The notes below the pieces were generated by a model. That model made no database searches. It had not been told where the DNA came from and saw nothing but the letters and a program-made list of their open reading frames with translations. From assembly GCA_903772945.1 (NCBI GenBank), contig CAICTM010000196.1, positions 29,757 through 93,756 of the forward strand: a stretch of DNA of 64,000 bases, written 5' to 3'. Positions 1 through 11,545 of the stretch are shown piece by piece (position 1 is the stretch's first letter; each line of letters starts with the position of its first letter). Both the position numbers and the translations under genes were made by a program. Origin of the DNA: Seminavis robusta (Eukaryota > Bacillariophyta > Bacillariophyceae > Naviculales > Naviculaceae).

Positions 1-84
1 CCGCATCTTGGTGGAGATCCTCGTACTTTGGCCCCGGGCATTGGCGATCCTGCTTTGAAGGCGGTTGCTCTTGTCGTCAGTCAT
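1..84 (-). CDS. small basic protein family, member 1 (N-terminal fragment cut by window edge)
   Basis: Only the first 28 codons are present; the rest lies beyond the left edge. The ATG is followed by DDKSNRLQSRIANARG, which matches the N-terminal motif of the paralogue at 9.0 kb (DDKALRLQSKIAGARN) and those at 36.6 and 45.0 kb (EQKRARLQGRINRARS). It breaks off at KMR, where the relatives have an MRRxS tract. The function is unknown. A TTTTGTGAGCCTTC block lies 72 nt upstream, as in the paralogues. Assignment rests on this short N-terminal match, since the diagnostic CLQTIK motif would be outside the window. Confidence 0.6.
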   Translation of the reverse strand, partial: MTDDKSNRLQSRIANARGQSTRISTKMR

Positions 85-1114
85 GTTGAATGCTGTGTAT
101 GAAAGTAATACAGAAGATGCTAGCTTGGATTTCATGATGAATATGTGAGATTCAGTTTTGTGAGCCTTCTAGCTAGGAATCGTTGCGGTTTGCAGAGAGA
201 CTTTGAGGTTGCTTGAAGAGCTCTTGAAGTGGATCTCCACATCCACACTGGTACCAATCAAACAGAGTGCCAGTACAGTGTAGTCCAGAAATAATAAGAA
301 ATTTAGAAAAGCACTAGCTAGAGTCTACGTGTACCGTCGATGAATGTCATTCTCGATTGATGAAGGAGTTTGAGGGCTGTACCGGTGGACCGAAACAGCT
401 ACCGAAACCTCTCGATGGTACCGGTAGGGTTCTTGGCAAACTGACAGAAGGGAACTTTGTATGATTTGGACAGTATCAAATCTCCAACGACCTATTCGCA
501 TATTGACTCCTGATGCATGCAATAAGACCAAATAAGTTGAAGAAACAGCTATTCTTATATGAACCCACAAACACGTGGTGGTCTTTTCTGGGTTCTTTTC
601 ATCCACTTTATCGACCATGATGTTTGTGTTGTCTACTACTAGCATCTTATCACTTTTTTGAGGACTCCCTGACTCCCAAGTTTTCTCCATAGTCCTCCAG
701 AGTCACACTCGGTACTCAGAGCTGATAACCCTCTCTTATCTTAGATCTAGCTAGATATCTTGTAATGATTCTTGACTCATGACTGAACAGTCTTGATCTT
801 TGCTTGTTTCAGGAACTGGGTAATTCCTGGTTCCTCCCCTTTGGCCTTGAAAAAGGACTCGAATCAGGAGAACAAAAAGAGCTACAAAAAGTATAATACT
901 ATACAGTACTCGAGTACACAACTACAGTGAACCAGCTATTTAATTAAGCTCAGCCACTGCGAACTATGCATATGCATAAGACCGCGCAGAGACGATGTTG
1001 CTTGGCATTGCAAAAAATCCTCCCGCAGCCCGCAGCAGCTCGACTTTTGGCCCTTTATTAGAAGATGGTAAATCGGTAATTGTAGTCTACTCAGTAGCTA
1101 GCTACTATTAATAG
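85..1114. other. intergenic, no supported gene
   Basis: Upstream region of the first small basic gene. Open frames here are short and lack recognisable domains. It contains scattered CTAGCTAG and ACCGGT palindromes like other gaps in the window. I see nothing else beyond the CTCACAA element listed separately. Confidence 0.5.
156..169 (-). promoter_or_regulatory. shared upstream element (CTCACAAAA) of small basic family, member 1
   Basis: On the coding strand this reads GAAGGCTCACAAAA, 72 nt before the ATG. The CTCACAA core recurs before all five family members. It may be an initiator or 5'UTR element; that role is inferred. Confidence 0.4.
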
Positions 1115-2006
1115 TGCAACGTTTCTGGATGTTCTGAATTTATATAGTTCTTGGAGCTTTGCGTAAACAGGTTACGTTGTTACGTTACTTCAATCATCTG
1201 AAGGGGCTGTTCGCCTGAGTTCCTTCAGCTGTTGCTTCTGAAAAGACCTTAAAACCGAATGACTGCAATGAAGTGGAATGAACCGGAGAACTACCGGTAC
1301 CGGTACGTGGTGGTCTTTTCTATTACTAGTAGCGGCTCTAGCTAGAAAACAGATAACTTATAACTTCACTTCTTTTTCTCACTGTTCGACCACACGAGAC
1401 CATGAGCTGACCATGTATGTTGCTTGGCATCATACGTAGCAACTGTCAACCCAGTCCAGCTTGACCATAACACTTTGCAACGTTTCTACATGTTCTAACT
1501 AGAAAGCTTTGGGCGGTCACAGCTAGGGAGGACTCAGTAGGGTCTAGTAGCTTAAAAATGCAACGTTTCTGCATGTTCTGAATTTGGTTCTCGGAACTTG
1601 GAACTTTACGTAAACAGGTTACTTCTACTGTCTACAGTAGAAATGTAGAAATAGAGACAAGCATCAAGCATCTGCGAGGGTCGACAAGGCTGTTTGCCTG
1701 AGTTCCTTCAGCTGTTCCTTCGGAAGAGAGGTTAAAACGGAATGACTGCAATGAAGTGGATTGAACTGGAGAACTGCGTGGGATCTTTTCTAACTTCCTT
1801 CTTTTTCTCACTGCTCGTGTTTTCTGCCGACCACACAGAGACCATGACCTGACCATGTTGCTTGGCATCAACGTACATGTGCAATGTCATGAGCTCGTTC
1901 ATGCGCAACTGGCAGCAGCTCAAACCCAGTGTCGCTTGGCCATAACACTTTGCAACGTTTCTACATGTTCTAGCTATTAATAGGCTAGAAAGCTCTGGGC
2001 CCTCAC
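1115..2006. repeat. two-copy tandem duplication, unit about 445 bp
   Basis: Both copies start with GCAACGTTTCTGnATGTTCTGAATTT (1115 and 1560). They continue with GTAAACAGGTTAC, GAGTTCCTTCAGCTGTT and AATGACTGCAATGAAGTGGA blocks. Both end with GCAACGTTTCTACATGTTCTA followed by CTAGAAAGCT (1476 and 1951). The same GCAACGTTTCT word at both unit ends hints at internal repetition. No convincing coding sequence is seen inside. Confidence 0.75.
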
Positions 2007-2297
2007 CTTTCATCTTTCCTTAGATTTTTTACTCGGGAGGTTTCTTGCGGTTTGCGGTGTGAAGTGTCATCCTGGTGGGGAATTTAGACAACTTGAAGCA
2101 ATCATCCAGTCGCTGGTTGCACTTTGTGCTGGTACCTGCCAGTTTGAAGGGAAAAGGTACCACACCATACTCCCTGTAACTTTCGTCCTCCCCAATCTGC
2201 AAATCTTTATCTACGCTCCTCCAGTGAAGACAAATAAGAATCGTGTAAAGACAATAAGCAGTACTGTAGCAGCTCCTATTAGCTAGTATCAACTACC

Positions 2298-2690
2298 CAG
2301 CCAATGTTTGGAAAACTGCTGCTTTTGAGACTCTGAAGTCTGGCGGCAGCTAGTCCACTGGCTCGTAGCTGAACATCAGCCAGCCACAAGTCATGGTGTA
2401 TGTCAACTCCTTGTTGGTCAATGGAGTTGCCGCTGTAATGTTCCAGCCAAACGAAACACGAACAGCGAACTGCCCACCCCAGAACCAGCATCTTTTGGCT
2501 GCGACTAAACTTTAGTAATTGTCGCACTGAGCACCTCGCTGTGCCACTTGCTTGGCTGTCCTCCCACACCACAAATCGCGGCTCAGTTCTGCTCGTGGCA
2601 AGCATCCAAATGCCAAATGTCCATGCAAACTTCTGCTGTATCCAGCCAGCCAATCTTTGGAAAACTGCTGCCTTTGAGACTGCTGAAGTC
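2298..2690. repeat. short direct repeat pair about 350 bp apart
   Basis: A segment of about 43 bp, CAGCCAATnTTTGGAAAACTGCTG and onward, occurs at 2298-2340 and again at 2647-2690 with few differences. The DNA between and around it (2007-3605) shows no supported gene. Confidence 0.65.
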
Positions 2691-3605
2691 CTCTGGCTAC
2701 TAACTCGCTAGCTACTGGCTAGCTAGAGGGTAGGCTCCCTCTTTTCCAGCGCTAACAGCTAGCTAGAGGATCGTAACAGCGCAATGGAACTTGTTTGGAT
2801 GCAAACTTCTCGAAGCTCCTTGCCTGGAATAAAGTACCCCAACCAGAACAGCTACCGGTATGCTCCACGGCGATTTGGCCTGGCATAGCATCTCCAATAG
2901 AATCGAATTGGATCTTGGCTTCGCATTCGGTACCGTACCTGGTAGCTGGTCAGATGTCGAGGCGACCCACACTCTAGCTAGCAACTAGTAGCTAGCTAGA
3001 GCCAGCCAGAGCAAACTCTGACCAGAATTGCTGGCGACGGTAGACGGTCTGGGTGCTGAGATGGCTCGCTCAGCTACAGGGAGCTTTTGCCTGCTGTCGT
3101 GCTGCGTGATATCGCTTTGCTTGCCATTGTGAAAAGCAAGGCTTTGGGGGGACATGGGCTGCATATCGGTAGCAGCCCTTCCTGCAGCACCCGTATGAAT
3201 GAATCGAACTCTTTGATACCAGCACGGCCAGCTCCCTGGCTCTTGCAAGCAAATTTTGCATACACGTACGGTGGGAGGTGGGAGATGGTTCGCGGGTGCA
3301 AACTAGCTGGAAGGACGTGCCTAGTAGCAGAGATTGCTTGGTTGTGTCGTTGATGGAATGGCACGTTCCGCTCACCGTCTCTGGCCTCGATGCCTGGCTA
3401 GACTAGGATTACCGTCTGATTCGATGGACTCCCTGCATTTTTGATCAGATTCCAATTTCCCAGACTCCGTTATGAGTCAATGACATACACCAACCGGCCG
3501 TGGGTGCAGTCCAAGTGGCTTAGCTCGATGTAGAAAGATGGCACAATTGTAGTACACCTTTTATTTTCAAATATCAGTTGCTTACACTACCTGCTGCCGT
3601 CTTTC

Positions 3606-5036
3606 TCATCTCCCTGGCTGATCGGGAAAATGATTGAAATATCGCCGTATCAGTTCTCGACTGATGACTTGGTCATCCTTTTGCGCATCCGGATGAAAGA
3701 GCAAGTCTTCCATCCATAACGTGGCGCGACGTGCAATCATCTGTGCTTCATCCTCGTGATCCAACACCCACTGCATCTTCTGGTGGGCATCTTTTCCATA
3801 CGGCTCCATGGGAATATAATGCTTCCACGGAACCAATAGTTCTTCCATCCCCCAAGTCGTTCTCGTCGGCTCGGGCATGATGACCACACTGTTACTGTAC
3901 AGCGCCCATTTCAACCCCGAAGCGACATCATTGCCTTCCGGCATAATGAGCGCTTTGAATTGCAGCTGCGAAGCGAGGCCCAGAGGTCTGCCGAGTAACC
4001 TGATAGAAGTTCCATTGTATGGTATTCGGGAAGGAACACGGCCCAGTTGACCTGTCGATTTGGCATCCACCAAATCCGAATGCAGGTTGTGCAGGATGAT
4101 GGCACAACGACGAATGATTAGATATTTCTGTGCATCATGCAGTGTTGTTTGTTGGGCTTGCCTTTCGTGAGGTGAATTGTTCCCGGTGAGTTTACCCCGA
4201 AAGACGGCTTGATTCTTTTTTTCATTCCAAGGAATATCGAAGTTCGGGGTCTTTCGGACTGGACCAAAATGTCGGCCGACCCTGATCCGGGAGACAATCC
4301 CATGCACATTTGTTGGCATCAAGGGCTCTTGGGTGCTTGCTGTTGTCGTTTCCTTGACATTGCTGAGTGGCATCGGCAGTCGAACGCATGGTTCAGTGCT
4401 GGTCCGATTATGCGTTTGTAGTTGCGTTTGCATTCCCACGGCCCTGACCTTGGTAAAGTGAGGAACGAAAAACGCGTTGGCGACATCCCCAAAGCTGACC
4501 AAAAGGGGCGCACTGGCATTGTTGACTTTTATCAAACTTTGGGAGGTTTGGAGGACCTTGAAAAAGTCGCGACAGTAATCGCCTTGAACGGCAGTGGTGC
4601 ACTTTTTGCTTTGCAAAAATTCTGCGTCAACGACACTGAGTGCATCATGGCGAATTTCGAGCGTCGGAATGGAATAATTTCGTCCTTGACTTTCGGAGAA
4701 GAGATGAAGATGCCGGCGGTTGTCTTTAGCAGTGTACTGGTATTCATAATGAATGTGGTCGAGATCGTTCGGACAATAATACCAGTCCGCCATGTAGACT
4801 CGGACGCGCTCTTCGATGGAAGGAAACCTATCTGAACGGTTGGTCGCTTGTCGCAACAACGTTAACTTGGGGTCTTCTGGGCAAGGCGGTTTGTCCAAGT
4901 ACATGTACGACGAGTATCGGTTCAAATTGGGATTCAGTGCCACCAGAAAATCAGAAACATAGTTGACCAATCTGCTCAGCTGTAACACCAGCAGGCATAA
5001 AACTGTGTATTTCTTGATCTTTCGGATCGTGGTCAT
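3606..5036 (-). CDS. GT90 (CAP10-like) glycosyltransferase, type II membrane protein
   Basis: A 476-residue protein from the ATG at 5036; a longer reading would need a TTG start. Residues about 7-30 form an uncleaved signal anchor (TVLCLLVLQLSRLVNYVSDF), so the protein is probably Golgi-facing. The C-terminal half has the CAP10/GT90 layout: FRGKLTGN near residue 279, an arginine-rich patch, KALIMPEGNDVASGLKWALY near 369, then SNSVVIMPEP and LVPWKHYIPM. GT90 enzymes transfer xylose, glucose or related sugars to proteins or polysaccharides; the donor and acceptor here are unknown. The length suits a single-domain GT90 and the frame is intact. Family assignment is from motif recognition. Confidence 0.85.
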   Translation of the reverse strand: MTTIRKIKKYTVLCLLVLQLSRLVNYVSDFLVALNPNLNRYSSYMYLDKPPCPEDPKLTLLRQATNRSDRFPSIEERVRVYMADWYYCPNDLDHIHYEYQYTAKDNRRHLHLFSESQGRNYSIPTLEIRHDALSVVDAEFLQSKKCTTAVQGDYCRDFFKVLQTSQSLIKVNNASAPLLVSFGDVANAFFVPHFTKVRAVGMQTQLQTHNRTSTEPCVRLPMPLSNVKETTTASTQEPLMPTNVHGIVSRIRVGRHFGPVRKTPNFDIPWNEKKNQAVFRGKLTGNNSPHERQAQQTTLHDAQKYLIIRRCAIILHNLHSDLVDAKSTGQLGRVPSRIPYNGTSIRLLGRPLGLASQLQFKALIMPEGNDVASGLKWALYSNSVVIMPEPTRTTWGMEELLVPWKHYIPMEPYGKDAHQKMQWVLDHEDEAQMIARRATLWMEDLLFHPDAQKDDQVISRELIRRYFNHFPDQPGR

Positions 5037-5774
5037 GATTTTGGCGCTTTTGAGCAATGGAGGGTTTCTCTAACTGCACGCAACGTGCTGTTAGCTCTCC
5101 TGCTGCATGCTTAATGACAAATCAGTTGGTAGGTAGCGAAGCCAATACAAGACCAGGATTCATTTGACAACAGCGTTAGATGTGTGATCCATGTACGGTG
5201 CCGAGGGCACTACGAACATGCATCGTACCTTCATTTTTTCGGAAGTGTGACTGAGCAAGCCTGGTGGGCTGCCTCAGCACGAAAATAGAGGAGTACCCAT
5301 CGATCTCGTAATAAACGATGTATTTGTAAGCTGTCACAAGACGACTGCCACCTCGATGTTGCCATGAAACTTCAAGATTGCAAGTACAGCAAGTATGATC
5401 TCTATTCTCCAATACAGAGAGTTCAGCCAAGGCAGCAAGATTTGTCACTTGTAAACAGTTCCAGTTTGGACAACAATTCAATCCAGGCGGGATGGTGCCA
5501 AAAGGTCTGGCTCTGTCACCTTGTCGAAACAGAGAGCTCGGACTTGATCAACCACACATTCAATGGAGAGTCTGGTGCCTTCACAGCCTTTCATGACTCC
5601 AACTTGTGAACTTGTGCATTCCGGTTACATTCACACTGTCAACCCACTTACTTGCTTTTCTTGCTTGGACCCGACTGTCCCCGTCAAGACAATAGCAAAT
5701 TTTTGCAATGGCAAACCGTTGCTGTTTCCTCCAGGCATCAATCGCTTTTAAAGTGGATGCATTGTCATCCTCTA

Positions 5775-6820
5775 TCATCCAGTTGAACGCTCGAGACTGG
5801 GCTGATTCAGGATCTTCAAGAGAACAAGGGAGTAATCTTGAAGCAAGGAGGAGGTATCAAGAGAAAATGAATCCTCACCGGAGGGAAGCTCTGTCTTGTC
5901 ACAGAGGCGTTTGCGCCCATCAGGGCAAGCTACCTCTTCACTATCAACAACTAATCCAAACAACGAGGGCGCAAACATCACCTGGAACCTCTCCAACAAG
6001 ATTGTTGTGGTGCACTTTTCCGCCCAAATTGAAATGAGCCTGGACAGCTTCCCAAGCTCAGAGGGTACTTGTTCTGGCTCATTCAGGAACAACCACAAGC
6101 GCAGGGGTGGATATCACTGGTTCGACTGGTGTTGGAGAATTCTCGTTGTCGTCTGACTTGCAAAAGGCGCAGCCACTTGTACCGCAAACATTTCCGGCCC
6201 CGAGTCCTCCAAGGACCGAGCAGAGTTGTAAGAGGAATGCAATGCCGAACAGAACCATTTTCGCCAGAAGGTCTTGAGGTGAATCTGCCCACTAAGGAGC
6301 CTCTATGGTTGTCATGATGCGATGTTGGTTCATCGGGCACCACATACACTTCGATCAAAGGTTGATCATCAGCGTCTTCCTGCGACGACGACTGTCACTC
6401 TGGTTCACTATTGGCTGTCGCCAAGCGAACTTGTACCGCCATCTCTCCATAATGACATGAATCAGGAGTGACTAACGACGAAATTCTCTTACTACTCCGT
6501 TGAACATCAGCAGATCGACGCGGACACGGGATTGCCAAAGTTGCCCTCTCCACGAAACGGCCAGAAGCATTCAAAGAGGAAGTGCTTGTTTCCCTATCCG
6601 CCGAGTCCCCATTTTAGCGATTCACATCATTTCCGTCCGAGTCATCTCCATCGTCTTGAGCAGACAGGCGAAGATGTTCGCTCACAATCTTTATTGCCAT
6701 CAGGCCCTGCACGAGATCTTCGTGTCTTCCCGGTGCCGCTACGTTGTCGGCCTGGTGGGGATGTCCCATGTTGCTGCCCTCTCATTTGTCTTGCTCTATC
6801 TCTTTTGCTAGGGGAATTGA
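5775..6820 (-). pseudogene. decayed LRR receptor-like membrane protein
   Basis: Pieces of a diatom-type LRR membrane protein can be read only by changing frame. In transcription order there is an acidic stretch (SAQDDGDDSDGNDVNR, then a stop), an ENP-like tract ending VEVYVVPDEPTSHHDN-type sequence, and a hydrophobic segment (MVLFGIAFLLQLCSVLGGLG). LRR remnants follow: VPSELGKLSRL in one frame and NNLVGEVPGDVCAL in the next, then a LVVDSEEVACPDG tail. Stops and at least two frame changes interrupt it. The order (disordered N-terminus, membrane segment, extracellular LRR, Cys tail) matches the intact LRR gene at 51.5-53.3 kb. Exact limits are uncertain. Confidence 0.55.
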
Positions 6821-7060
6821 CGCCATGCCACCCGTTTCAATTCTAGGTTTGCCACGCCTGCTAAATCCCCTTCAATTAGTATGGCGGGCTGATCCTTCTT
6901 TGTTTGGAGTATACGCCCTCGTGTGATCACCTGCCAGATCCCTTGCTTCTTGTACGAGCACCTCACACTATCCGGTAGATTTAGTGTTTCAAAAGTTCTC
7001 GTGGCTTGGGACCAGATGGCAAAGAGCGTTGGGCAGGCTGTGGGGGTGATTTGCCATCTT

Positions 7061-7510
7061 GGTTGGGAGGAAAATCAAGACTTGAAGCAGAATTGAAAGC
7101 CTTGCTTTGCTTCCCAATTTCAACTCCAGCTAGGGCACCATGTTCGAATGAGGATGCTGATTCAAGCATCACGTCAATTTTCATTATCCATCCTCACGAC
7201 TACGAGATCTGTTGACCTGGTACGGTACGCTGCCGGAAACTTTGGCATTGGTTGATCAGGCACACCTCTCATTCGTCTGGTAGACTTGTCGTGGCGTAGT
7301 CCTCGTCGGGGCTTGCGCTCAGATTGCAGAGAGTACTGCTGTGCAGTTGATTGGCCAGCTTGCTCGGGAGGGAAAATCAAGAGGCATTAGCGATGCCCAA
7401 TTGTCAAGACCAGCTAGGGCACCAGGATAAATGAGGGTGCGGATTCAAGCATCATTTCTTTGATGCTCTTTTCATCAAAATCGCCCCTAATTCGAGATCT
7501 GTTGATTCGA
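7061..7510. repeat. degenerate tandem duplication, period about 305 bp
   Basis: Two segments starting near 7061 and 7365 share GGGAGGnAAAATCAAGA, CAGCTAGGGCACCA, GATTCAAGCATCA and CGAGATCTGTTGA in the same order. The flanking 6.8-8.96 kb region holds no supported gene; frames there are short and overlapping. Confidence 0.6.
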
Positions 7511-8962
7511 TTCTGATTCGACGCATGATTTCTTCATCGGTTGCAGCTGTAATGCCATGTTCACACAGTCAAAAGGGGATCTCTTGATTGACTCTTCTTT
7601 TGCAAATGAAGGCAATCTTCCATTAGTTAACATACATCGTACGGAGATGTATCTGATGTTGTGCGTGGATGGATGGATGTTTACAGCACTCAGACTGGTG
7701 GTCACCGCTCATGCTGGCATCTTCCACTGATGAATGGCCAAAAAAAAGCTCTTGCTTTTTCGGCCATGTTTTTACCTTAGAAGCCAGCAGGAGCTGTGAT
7801 ACTGCTTCTTTAGCAGCCAGAAGCAAGTGCTATACTCGAACTCGATGTATTTGGCCATTCATGATACGGTACCAGGAGCGTCAAACTTGAAGTTTGATTG
7901 CGATACCGAGATGTTGCAATTTGCCACAGTCTTAGCTAGCTGGATGTGGTTCCTCTATGATTTTTTCCAGGCCTGCCTCTCGAGGCAGCTTGGACGCAAG
8001 CGAAATCTGTACTGGCCAATAAGTCCTCCGTGGCCCCCCCCCCCCTCATGGCTGAATCGAATGATTGCTCATGTGCGTGCTTCAGTCGCAGCTCCAGAGA
8101 TTTAGCAGTACTACTAAACAAGATGCTAGCCAAGTGGCTTGATTCGAAAGCCGTACCTTTCATACCGGTGAATCTTTCCGCGTTGGACAACTCATCGTTG
8201 TGACCCTACCTTAGCTACATTTCGGATTTGGAAGCACGACCCTATCAAATACGATTCTTTGCAAGCATAGCAGTGTTCATGTTCATGGTGAGGCCATTGG
8301 TGCTTTGAAGGTGGATCACGATACGTCAAGTTTAAGATGGACTTGTCCACCAAGTTGCAAGACAAGACCAACCATGGACTGCAACTGAGGCAAATTAAAG
8401 GGGAGATCTTGGCTGTGGCTTTTTGGTAAAGCAGTCTCGTGACGTCTTTATCGGGGGGTTGGAAAGACGTCATTTTTGATTAGACTAGAGCTACCTTGGA
8501 AGAATGGCCATGGTGAACAACGATTACTGCGAGCAACAGCATGTCATTCTTGTCCAACCCAAAGCTCGCCACTCAGGCATCATTGTCTTTTGTTGACCCC
8601 CGTGGAGACCGCCTGCTCAGTCCACCCCAAGTCAACAACCCGGGTCAGATGTTTGGATGACCTTCTGACGGAAGTGCATCAATCCCACGAGGCAAGGATG
8701 AGAACCAAATCTGGGCGGAGTATGAGACAAGGTAGAAGTGCCAAATAGAGGAAAAGATGGTACAAATTGTGATGCTTTGCTCGGTTTACTGTAAGTCTTT
8801 TATCTTTTATTAATAATGTATTATGTGAAGTCTTGTTTTGAGTTGTTTTTGTTAGCATGCCCTCGTTTTGCGCCTTGCACACGATCAAGACAGACAATGC
8901 CCTTTTGAAATTGCTTATTTCCAAATGCATGTAGATAGCCAAACTGCGGATTTCGGTTCAGT

Positions 8963-9367
8963 TTAGTGTGGAGAGCTGTATGTAGAGTCGGAGCTGCACT
9001 GACGTCGGGGGCCTCGCTTTCGTCGGGGTTTGTCATCCAGCATGCTTGTTGCGTTCTTGATGGTTTGAAGACACATAAAGCTCGCATCGCGATCATCACG
9101 AGCACTCACTTCCAAGAGATCAATAATCTGGTGAGGATGCAAGTCCCTGACGGAATCTTCCAAGGGGTTGCGGTGCGGTGCCTTGTCTTTGGTAGAGGAT
9201 GAGAGGGAGGTTCTTCGCATGGATCCACGCATGGATCCTCTTTTGGAACTTCTCTGTTGGTTGCGAGCACCGGCAATCTTGCTCTGGAGACGCAAAGCCT
9301 TGTCATCTTGGAGAGAAGAGCTGAGAGAAGTGTCCTTCATCTGGTTGGAGTGTGGAACAGAGTACAT
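8963..9367 (-). CDS. small basic protein family, member 2
   Basis: A 134-residue hydrophilic, basic protein from the ATG at 9367 (MYSVPHSNQMKD). N-terminal motif: DDKALRLQSKIAGARN. Then comes an RRxS-rich tract (KRGSMRGSMRRTS), resembling sites of basophilic kinases. The second motif is DLHPHQIIDLLEVSARDD followed by SFMCLQTIKN, then KPRRKRGPRR, a possible nuclear localisation signal. The same two-motif order is found in the 36.6 and 45.0 kb genes; the 57.9 kb gene keeps the second motif. There are no membrane segments and no known domain that I recognise. Function unknown. The HPxEIIDLL helix-like segment plus CLQTIK could be a peptide-binding or dimerisation unit; that is only an inference. 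Confidence 0.65.
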   Translation of the reverse strand: MYSVPHSNQMKDTSLSSSLQDDKALRLQSKIAGARNQQRSSKRGSMRGSMRRTSLSSSTKDKAPHRNPLEDSVRDLHPHQIIDLLEVSARDDRDASFMCLQTIKNATSMLDDKPRRKRGPRRQCSSDSTYSSPH

Positions 9368-9406
9368 GACTTTTTGTTTTGCGTTTCTCAAAATGGTGTA
9401 TTTGGA

Positions 9407-9415
9407 AATTGTGAG
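9407..9415 (-). promoter_or_regulatory. shared upstream element (CTCACAATT) of small basic family, member 2
   Basis: CTCACAATT on the coding strand, 40 nt before the ATG at 9367. The same core is found upstream of the other four family members. Confidence 0.4.
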
Positions 9416-9629
9416 AGTTGGAGCGAGAGTGGAGAGGACCGAGAAAGTTTAGAAAGCTGCCCAGAAAGCAAACCCAGCCAGATCATTTGCTTCTTCACTG
9501 CTCTGCGAACAACACTGGCCAAAGCTGGCACAAGATGGCAAGAGGACGCGGTCATGGGCAACGGTGCAGCGGTAAGCGGTACCGGTACCGCTGGCAACTG
9601 GGACGGTCATCTGTTTGACCGTCAATAAA

Positions 9630-10960
9630 ATTAATAAGTCTTACAGTACAGCAAGAAGATTGATGGTGTACCAATTAATTATTTGCACTCTTGCCCATGG
9701 TCATAAAATGACCAGAGCTTTCCAAACATAAGAAATCTCACTAATTCAGCACCATTACCGGTCATATTTCTCCAGATCTAAAAACTTCTTTGCACTTCCA
9801 TGGTGAACGTTGAGCCTTAAATAAAGTCGCTATAGCTGCTCTTAGAACTTAGAACCCGTGCCCACCAAGATGACTTCTTACTTTGGATTTAGAAAGAAGG
9901 AAAGTCGTATCTTGACGGCGAGATGGTCTAGCTAGACATCCAGATTGACCAGACTCAAAACTCACTCAGGAGTGGCTGACCACTGGCTCTAGCGGTAGGC
10001 TCTACTAGCTAGCTACTAGCTGGAGTAGAGCAAGCATCACCACGACCTTTGGCCACTGACCATCGTTGCCCATTCTTCAGGCTTCCTACCTTAGCTCGAC
10101 CAGCAACTCTGCAAGGTGGTACCATGGAGGCAGGGCAAACTCGGGACCTCCATCCAGCCATGGTGATAGCGTCCGTCAGCCAGGACTTGTGGCTCCGCCT
10201 GTCCCCCATTCACATTCCTGTTTGGTTTTGGTAGCGCGGCAGCCCCGAAGTACCATCATGCTTTAGAATTCAAGTATGCCGTAATAACCACCTTGTCCTC
10301 ATCTAGCTATTGCCGCTGGCTGCTAATCCACTGTGAATGTGTTACGAGGACGGGTATCGCTTGTCGTAAACTAACTAGCTCGAGACTTGGTTCTTCCTCT
10401 GAACTACCCTGCAGTCTGGCGTTTGCGCAGCTTGTCGTGTTGATTCCACGAAGAGGTATTTGTGCACGTACTTGCAGTCTTGCTTGCCCTCTCTCCAACG
10501 TGCAAAACTTTGGGTGCGAGGATCAAAAATGGCGGGTGCATCCTGTTGTCACTACATGTAGAATACACCCCTAATGAAGTGGTGACCCGATTGACTTGAA
10601 CAGGCTACGGTAGCTCGCTGTCAAGTTTATTGACAAACTAGCTGCTCACGCAACGGTGAAAGCACAAGCTCATTGGTTTCCTAGTTCTTCAGTACAACTG
10701 TACAACTGTACATGTAATTCCCTTGGGACGTGCACGTTAGTTGCTCCTCTCGAGGAGACGAATGAATGATCCCTGCACGTAGGTGGACTTTTACCAAACC
10801 AAATGGAATGCCAATAGAAAGAGATTTGTGCCCAGCAAGAGACTGATACCGGTAATACCTGTTTCGGAAGCGGACTCTGCGGTTGATTGTTTTTCATAGA
10901 GGACAAAGTGGAATAACAAAGATGTCAACTTGTGACTTGGATAGCCCTCAGCCCTCACGT
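9630..10960. other. intergenic, no supported gene
   Basis: Frames here are short, overlapping and without domains or family resemblance that I can see. CTAGCTAGCTA-type palindromes occur around 10,000-10,020. Nothing else stands out. Confidence 0.5.
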
Positions 10961-10966
10961 GATCTC

Positions 10967-11545
10967 TCATCTTGGTTGACTCACCGCTGCGGATCCATCG
11001 CTGTCAGCCGTGAATACATCAGTTTCTTCCTTGTCCGAAGTCAAGATTGTGGCTGTGAAGTTGACAGACAATTCCGAATCCTCCGGGCCAAAATTACTGC
11101 TATTCATGACAAATGGCTGGACAGAGTAGACTTCCACATGTGACGGAGGATCGCGCCAACAAGCAAACAAAGGATTCAAGTAAGATCCATCTTCCAGCAT
11201 CAGCCATGCCTATACCTGTCGACCTCAACTGGCCTGGATTGTCATCCGTGGCCTCGCGAATGGCATTGTCCACCACATACACTGTGTAGGGCTCATTCCC
11301 TGGAACAGCCACACCAACTTCAGTCAACCCAGTAATCATGACTCCGTTCCTGGAACCTGTGACGGATGTGACGTTGTAGAACCTTCATCAGCTGTAGTGA
11401 TTTCTGTAGTAAGCGTTCCTGAGGCGTCGATTCCATCTACCGAGTACACCCATTCCCAATCGAGTAAAGCAGCAGCTGTTGCGACGAGGCCGTCTCCGCA
11501 GACAAGAATCGTCAGTAGAAACAAGTTTTCAAGTCGAATTATCAT
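10967..11545 (-). pseudogene. secreted protein resembling bacterial PEP-CTERM-type exported proteins, two frameshifts
   Basis: It starts at an ATG with a signal peptide (LENLFLLTILVCGDGLVATA), then WEWVYSVDGIDASGTLTTE. The frame must then shift by +1 to read YNVTSVTGSRNGVMITGL and VAVPGNEPYTVYVVDNAI. A second, -1 shift near 11,200 gives LEDGSYLNPLFACWRDPP and a SELSVNFTATIL tail. The three blocks in this order resemble short beta-rich exported proteins of cyanobacteria and other bacteria (GITGxxxG...GxxxPGNEPYxVDN...DGSYxNP). No PEP-CTERM sorting tail is visible. It is either a pseudogene or an intact gene with two indel errors. The resemblance is from memory of the pattern and is not a search result. 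Confidence 0.5.

Noticed and set aside
6500-6926. Plus-strand frames of 103, 104 and 60 residues
   Set aside because: Antisense to the decayed LRR gene and mutually overlapping in different frames; no independent support.
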